From NCBI GenBank assembly GCA_022818135.1, contig JAFMSR010000013.1, positions 30,922,366 to 30,986,365 of the forward strand: DNA of 64,000 bases. Direction: 5' to 3'. The translations under genes and the position numbers were made by a program. The notes under the pieces are model-generated. The model saw nothing but the letters and a program-made list of their open reading frames with translations, had not been told where the DNA came from and ran no database searches. Every line of letters starts with the position of its first letter. The first letter of the stretch is position 1. Source of the stretch: Saxidomus purpurata (Eukaryota; Mollusca; Bivalvia; Venerida; Veneridae). Shown piece by piece: positions 63,201-64,000 of this stretch.

Positions 63201-63653
63201 ACTTCATCGATTAAATTTGAAGACTTTTGAAAATATATGATTCCTAGATTCCAAAAACCCCATTGCATACATAAATGCTATCACTTGTTAACATTGAGAA
63301 ACAAAACAGAAATATTTTGAGAACTTTTGGTCATGGCCACAGAAATGTAGAACAAAGTTCAAATTTTTTATTAATTTTGCTTTGCAAATTTACCCCGGGA
63401 AAGACCAAACCCTTTGGACTCAAATGAATGTAAGATGAATTTTCAAAGTGAAAGTTAGTTTGACAAGAGATTTCTGTTCCAGTTTATTTCCAGTGGTCAC
63501 ATAGAGATGGAGATTGTCCATAGTGCCATGCGCCCATTGCTGCTGATGCTCGGAGATTATCGTAACCTAGACCTCAATGTCATACAACGTCTGTCCAGTC
63601 TGACCCAGCTTTTCCCTAACACGTTTAATGAGAAACTCTGCGAACAGCTGTTG
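36134..63653 (+). CDS. TRRAP: TRRAP, N-terminal ~40% in 31 exons; gene continues past the window
   Basis: TRRAP is a giant PIKK-family pseudokinase. It is the scaffold that docks activators to the SAGA and TIP60/NuA4 histone acetyltransferase complexes in the nucleus. The joined exons give about 1,476 codons that align with the remembered N-terminal HEAT-repeat region of animal TRRAP (full length about 3,800-3,900 residues). Near-invariant stretches include [80 protein letters not shown] and [19 protein letters not shown]. Introns are GT-AG, and phases agree across all junctions except inside exon 11, which is 207 nt where 208 fits. No FAT or kinase-like domain is reached. The start chosen (36134) has a strong Kozak context, GCCACCATG. 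Identification is very secure; exact ends of individual exons rest on splice signals plus homology, not on transcripts. Confidence 0.97.
37331..37380 (+). CDS. TRRAP: TRRAP exon 2
   Basis: Acceptor TTTTTAG, donor GAG|GTAATT. Reads [16 protein letters not shown], which matches the ..KLKMMQEVSENFE block of vertebrate TRRAP. Confidence 0.92.
37440..39175 (-). repeat. Reverse copy of the GACCTTGACC element in intron 2, split by a nested element
   Basis: AAGCAGGTTTTTTGAAAAAC, CTTATTAGAATGGCAATGTC, then two or three units with CAATAACTTGAGTTAGGAGT and GGGTCAAGGTCA mirror the 27.5-28.4-kb array. The array is cut at about 37900 and its AT-rich spacer (TTTAGATTGTTTTAAGC) resumes at about 39140, so the 1.2-kb element between came later. 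Confidence 0.8.
37901..39141 (+). mobile_element. 1.24-kb tandem-cored element, copy A (intron 2)
   Basis: It starts TAGCTCGACTATTCGAAGAA and ends CTTTCGAATAGTCAAGC..., then TGTCATGAGACAGCTCTTGT. The GCTCGACTATTCGAA arms are sub-terminal inverted repeats, and the 3' end has a GCTGTCATGAGACAGC hairpin. The core is about five units of about 155-160 bp (AAATATCTTGAATACTATCA, CATCTACACCTGAGGAAACA). Copy B lies at 45431 in the same orientation. The layout matches non-autonomous Helentron-type elements. Confidence 0.75.
39280..39390 (+). CDS. TRRAP: TRRAP exon 3
   Basis: 37 codons in phase 0, donor CAG|GTAGGT. Contains SSPQYPQFL and LEDGEPQF, equivalent to the SSPQYSTFLE and LQDGEVQF blocks of vertebrate TRRAP. 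Confidence 0.93.
39747..39926. mobile_element. 180-bp mariner-like MITE (intron 3)
   Basis: TA-flanked inverted ends CAGTAAACTC and GAGTTTACTG, with further imperfect pairing of TGGACTCC and GGAGTCA inside. A TA duplication and short TIRs fit a Tc1/mariner-derived MITE. Confidence 0.65.
39950..40925. mobile_element. Tandem-cored element with GAGCGATACAGGG end (intron 3)
   Basis: About seven diverged units of about 115-120 bp (CAACCAAACTTCACAGGATT, TTGGATGGTCCTCTACCAAA, GCTGCATAAAATGGC). It terminates in CTCAGGTGAGCGATACAGGG then TCATCATGGCCACCTTGTTT, the same hairpin-plus-CTTGTT end as the intron 13 element. The left boundary is unclear. Confidence 0.65.
41149..41253 (+). CDS. TRRAP: TRRAP exon 4
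   Basis: 35 codons, acceptor TCTTTTAG, donor AAG|GTAAGA. Reads [20 protein letters not shown], a conserved HEAT helix pair. Confidence 0.95.
41276..41950. repeat. 27-33-bp minisatellite (intron 4)
   Basis: More than 20 units of AATTATTCATCTCTATGATA plus CATGTTT or CATGACTGTTT. Two length classes alternate in the distal half. The proximal units are the most diverged. Confidence 0.95.
41992..42075 (+). CDS. TRRAP: TRRAP exon 5
   Basis: 28 codons, [20 protein letters not shown] onward; donor GAG|GTATGT. Matches the TENEENVLICLRIIIELHKQ block. Confidence 0.95.
42380..42500 (+). repeat. Single unit of the 135-bp repeat family (intron 5)
   Basis: CTTGTCCACAGCATAACTTG through GTGTACAAGAACCATAACTC matches units of the arrays at 2.7 and 24.5 kb. 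Confidence 0.75.
43054..43248 (+). CDS. TRRAP: TRRAP exon 6
   Basis: 65 codons in phase 0, beginning [16 protein letters not shown]. The second half ([20 protein letters not shown]...) is less conserved, as in other TRRAPs. Donor TCT|GTAAGT. Confidence 0.93.
43906..44072 (+). CDS. TRRAP: TRRAP exon 7
   Basis: Reads [20 protein letters not shown] then [20 protein letters not shown]; ends with a split AG|G codon at the donor AG|GTAAGT. Confidence 0.95.
44406..44502 (+). CDS. TRRAP: TRRAP exon 8
   Basis: Reads [20 protein letters not shown] then [12 protein letters not shown]; acceptor TTTTCAG, donor CAG|GTGGGT. Confidence 0.95.
44520..44640 (+). repeat. Possible SINE fragment (intron 8)
   Basis: CCCAGGTTTGATCCC resembles a B box, followed by GTGTCCTGAGCGTGACAC, a small inverted repeat. 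Weak evidence. Confidence 0.3.
44779..44850 (-). repeat. tRNA-like sequence, SINE head (intron 8)
   Basis: On the - strand it reads GGGGAGTGGTGGTGTAAAGG (A-box region) and TGCGGGTTTGATCCCACTGG (B-box arm), with a partial acceptor pairing GGAGT/ACTCC. Not a complete tRNA. Confidence 0.5.
45019..45157 (+). CDS. TRRAP: TRRAP exon 9
   Basis: Reads [20 protein letters not shown] then [20 protein letters not shown]; ends one base into a codon at A|GTAAAT. Confidence 0.95.
45431..46656 (+). mobile_element. 1.23-kb tandem-cored element, copy B (intron 9)
   Basis: Same family and orientation as copy A. Ends are TAGCTCGACTATTCGAAGAA and TTCGAATAGTCGAGCGTGCT, then TGTCATGTGACAGCTCTTGT. The 3' hairpin GCTGTCATGTGACAGC pairs perfectly over 6 bp. 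Unit number and small indels differ from copy A. Confidence 0.75.
46873..46951 (+). CDS. TRRAP: TRRAP exon 10
   Basis: Acceptor TTTTGCAG. Reads [20 protein letters not shown]; ends with AG of a split Arg codon before GTTTGT. Confidence 0.95.
47877..48083 (+). CDS. TRRAP: TRRAP exon 11, with an apparent 1-nt frameshift
   Basis: Starts [20 protein letters not shown], then [14 protein letters not shown]. In that frame it meets TGA at 47998-48000. Homology resumes one frame off at 47982 ([20 protein letters not shown], then [14 protein letters not shown]). The exon is 207 nt, but flanking phases require 208, so one base is missing near 47980 (or two are extra). An assembly error or a variant allele is likelier than gene death, because all other exons are intact. 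Confidence 0.9.
49047..49138 (+). CDS. TRRAP: TRRAP exon 12
   Basis: Reads [20 protein letters not shown] then [10 protein letters not shown]; ends two bases into a Cys codon at TG|GTAAAT. Confidence 0.94.
49535..49751 (+). CDS. TRRAP: TRRAP exon 13, Pro/Thr-rich linker
   Basis: Completes the KC codon and reads [16 protein letters not shown], followed by about 40 residues rich in Pro, Thr and Val and a KDIKDIKE repeat. It occupies the place of the low-complexity proline-rich insert of vertebrate TRRAP. Acceptor ACTATCAG, donor AAG|GTAAGA. Confidence 0.9.
49906..50881 (+). mobile_element. Tandem-cored hairpin-ended element (intron 13)
   Basis: It starts TAGCTCACCTGGCTACGCCA, then GGGTGAGC and CGTCCGTC. 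It ends AGGGCCATCTTGGCCCTCTT, a perfect 7-bp hairpin followed by CTTGTT. The core has four units of about 180 bp with CTCTGAAACCACAAGGCCTA and GTCAAAATTGACCCC. This is the best-preserved member of the GAGCG...GGGCCA hairpin family in the window. Confidence 0.75.
51476..51614 (+). CDS. TRRAP: TRRAP exon 14
   Basis: Reads [20 protein letters not shown], then [20 protein letters not shown]; acceptor CTTCAG, donor ACAG|GTATAG. Confidence 0.95.
52008..52158 (+). CDS. TRRAP: TRRAP exon 15
   Basis: Reads [20 protein letters not shown] then [20 protein letters not shown]; ends GT|GTAAGT inside a Val codon. Confidence 0.94.
52190..52300 (+). repeat. Degenerate SINE fragment (intron 15)
   Basis: ACTGGACATTCCAAGGAGTG, TTAGATAAACTGCCTGCCTG and TGTTGAAACTTGCGTTAAG follow the tail pattern of the SINE copies near 62 kb. 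Confidence 0.45.
52703..52760 (+). CDS. TRRAP: TRRAP exon 16
   Basis: Reads [19 protein letters not shown], nearly identical to vertebrate TRRAP; acceptor TTGTAG, donor GTT|GTAAGT. Confidence 0.96.
53116..53305 (+). CDS. TRRAP: TRRAP exon 17
   Basis: Reads [20 protein letters not shown] and further on [20 protein letters not shown]; donor GGGA|GTAAGT. Confidence 0.96.
53530..53592 (+). mobile_element. Solo 3' end of the hairpin-ended element family (intron 17)
   Basis: AACTCAGGTGAGCAATACAG then GGCTGTTATGGCCCTTTTAT. Only the terminal part is present. Confidence 0.5.
53754..53848 (+). CDS. TRRAP: TRRAP exon 18
   Basis: Reads [20 protein letters not shown] then ANENEQMLK; acceptor TTGTAG, donor AAG|GTTTGT. 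Confidence 0.96.
54269..54434 (+). CDS. TRRAP: TRRAP exon 19
   Basis: Reads [20 protein letters not shown], then [20 protein letters not shown] and [15 protein letters not shown]; donor CAAG|GTAAGT. Confidence 0.97.
55041..55207 (+). CDS. TRRAP: TRRAP exon 20
   Basis: Reads [20 protein letters not shown] then [20 protein letters not shown], almost invariant across animals; donor CAG|GTAAGT. Confidence 0.97.
55710..55910 (+). CDS. TRRAP: TRRAP exon 21
   Basis: Reads [20 protein letters not shown], then [20 protein letters not shown] and [13 protein letters not shown]; 67 codons in phase 0; donor ACT|GTATGT. Confidence 0.97.
56552..56793 (+). CDS. TRRAP: TRRAP exon 22
   Basis: Reads [20 protein letters not shown], later [20 protein letters not shown]; ends CCAAG|GTAACC. 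The last 18 or so exon bases and the donor recur as tandem copies in the following intron. Confidence 0.95.
56826..58290 (+). repeat. Intronic copies of the exon 22 3' end and donor
   Basis: The exonic CCTGTTCACACATCCAAG|GTAA at 56776 recurs at 56828, 58162, 58206 (one change) and 58250, each keeping CCAAGGTAAT. Spacing is 52 bp, then 44 and 44 bp around a later transposon insertion. Confidence 0.9.
56859..58149. mobile_element. 1.29-kb hAT-like non-autonomous transposon (intron 22)
   Basis: TIRs CAGACCTGGGGCGATTAC and (reverse) CAGACCTGGGGTAATCA, flanked by the 8-bp near-duplication CTGTTCAC/CTGTTAAC. Sub-terminal regions are full of GTAATCATTACATTACAATT-like words. No transposase frame is present. 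The 8-bp target site and CAG ends fit the hAT superfamily. Confidence 0.75.
58770..58870 (+). CDS. TRRAP: TRRAP exon 23
   Basis: Reads [20 protein letters not shown] then [13 protein letters not shown]; acceptor CTTTTTCAG, donor TTTG|GTAAGT. About 30 bases of its 3' end plus the donor are repeated twice downstream. Confidence 0.93.
58908..59020 (+). repeat. Intronic copies of the exon 23 3' end and donor
   Basis: GTCCATGAACAAGCTTTAAC then TGGAATGTTTG|GTAAGT of the exon is repeated with donors after 58942 and 59011 (spacing 72 and 69 bp). Confidence 0.92.
59196..59467 (+). CDS. TRRAP: TRRAP exon 24
   Basis: Reads [20 protein letters not shown], then [40 protein letters not shown] and TTILGSKEK. 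The loop after QQCGPF is shorter than in vertebrates. Donor AAG|GTATAC. Confidence 0.95.
59895..59980 (+). CDS. TRRAP: TRRAP exon 25
   Basis: Reads [20 protein letters not shown] then RAWYAKFGG; ends GG|GTAAGT inside a Gly codon. Confidence 0.95.
60498..60795 (+). CDS. TRRAP: TRRAP exon 26
   Basis: Reads [20 protein letters not shown], then [20 protein letters not shown] and [12 protein letters not shown]; acceptor CCTGCAG, donor ACA|GTAAGT. A 158-residue antisense frame here is a shadow. Confidence 0.95.
61058..61207 (+). CDS. TRRAP: TRRAP exon 27
   Basis: 50 codons: [20 protein letters not shown], then [20 protein letters not shown] and [10 protein letters not shown]; donor ATG|GTTTGT. 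Confidence 0.97.
61499..61585 (+). CDS. TRRAP: TRRAP exon 28
   Basis: 29 codons: [20 protein letters not shown] then TEHSVYFSE; acceptor TTTTCAG, donor GAG|GTAGGA. Confidence 0.95.
61695..61780. repeat. Foldback with CCAAT-containing arms (intron 28)
   Basis: CTGATTGGTTA and TAACCAATCAG are perfect 11-bp inverted copies. GACCAGT and ACTGGT lie further out, consistent with a small MITE. Confidence 0.6.
62085..62265 (+). repeat. Degenerate SINE copy (intron 29)
   Basis: TTAGAAAGTTGTCAGTTTCT, TAGTTAGGTAAACTGCCCAC, then TTGAAATGGACATTTAACCC and A-rich sequence. A second, independently diverged copy lies 475 bp downstream. Confidence 0.6.
62302..62398 (+). CDS. TRRAP: TRRAP exon 29
   Basis: Reads [20 protein letters not shown] then [12 protein letters not shown]; ends A|GTAAGT one base into an Arg codon. 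Confidence 0.94.
62560..62745 (+). repeat. Second degenerate SINE copy (intron 29)
   Basis: TTAGAAAGTTGGCAGTTTCT, GATGGTTAGGTAAACTGTCC and ACATGACTGAAATACTGCTG, the last a tail motif I recall as common in bivalve SINEs. It ends in a C-rich tract. Confidence 0.65.
62954..63075 (+). CDS. TRRAP: TRRAP exon 30
   Basis: Completes Arg, then [20 protein letters not shown] and [20 protein letters not shown]; acceptor ATTTTAG, donor AAG|GTAAAC. Confidence 0.94.
63483..63653 (+). CDS. TRRAP: TRRAP exon 31 (last seen in the window)
   Basis: 57 codons: [20 protein letters not shown], then [20 protein letters not shown] and [17 protein letters not shown]; donor TTG|GTAAGT. The remaining 60% of the gene must lie to the right. 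Confidence 0.95.
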
Positions 63654-64000
63654 GTAAGTTACTTGTAATGTGTTAATTAGAGTTATCTCCTTTGAGTACT
63701 CTCTGAAAGAAAGTTGGCCATCTTATTTGGATAACTCTGCTTTTATCCATATATTTTTGTTCTGTAAGGCTGCTTGTTCTGATAAAAGCCTTTCTAAAAT
63801 TTGATTGTCCTGACTTATAATTCACAGAGAAATGAGAAATTTCACAACTGATAATCTGGCATTTCTCCATACCAAACAATGATAAAGTCAAAGGATTCCA
63901 ACTGATAACACCAATGCACATTTGGTCTACCTTTGGCTAATTATGACAAGGGAGAGAATTTGTGAGCTTCTCATGTCTCCAGTTGTTATTAGTTTAAGGT

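Overview
The window is nuclear DNA from an invertebrate animal, most likely a bivalve mollusc. It is AT-rich, intron-rich and full of repeats of kinds common in bivalve genomes: arrays with CCGTCCGTCC starts, tandem-cored elements ending in a hairpin plus TCTTGTT, GTCAAGGTCA arrays and tRNA-headed SINEs. The species call is inference. Two runs of exactly 500 N (10998-11497, 29495-29994) are scaffold gaps.

The one clear host gene is TRRAP, on the + strand from about 36.1 kb to beyond the right edge. I could place 31 coding exons (36134-63653, about 4.43 kb of coding sequence, roughly 1,476 codons). Splice phases agree throughout except in exon 11. The exons cover the N-terminal HEAT-repeat part of this very large PIKK-family pseudokinase, the activator-docking scaffold of the SAGA and TIP60/NuA4 acetyltransferase complexes. 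The FAT and kinase-like regions lie outside the window. Exon 11 carries an apparent 1-nt frameshift. Exons 22 and 23 are each followed by tandem intronic copies of their own 3' end plus splice donor.

The left 36 kb has no intact host gene that I can recognise. It holds, in order: a decayed LINE 3' end (about 0.74-1.19 kb); a 135-bp repeat array (2.7-3.4 kb); a 3.85-kb TTAA-flanked transposon with about 190-bp inverted termini, each carrying a CTCF-like motif 147 bp from its end (5.92-9.77 kb); a 120-bp repeat beside gap 1; a tandem-cored element and a SINE (13.5-15.0 kb); a decayed, spliced transposase-like gene (19.2-23.0 kb); a 386-bp tandem array and a second 140-bp array (23.5-25.1 kb); a long GACCTTGACC array inside a 42-bp minisatellite (26.3-29.4 kb); and a broken LINE ORF2 endonuclease on the - strand running into gap 2 (30.0-31.3 kb). 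From 31.3 to 35.5 kb little can be supported.

The TRRAP introns hold further copies of the same repeat families: two direct copies of a 1.2-kb hairpin-ended element in introns 2 and 9, one nested in a reverse GACCTTGACC copy; a mariner-like MITE and a tandem element in intron 3; a 27-33-bp minisatellite in intron 4; a tandem element in intron 13; and a 1.29-kb hAT-like element in intron 22. The main points of interest are the donor-duplicating repeats, the CTCF-like transposon termini and the probable Helentron-related (HINE/pearl-like) element families. All calls come from reading the sequence; no database search was run.
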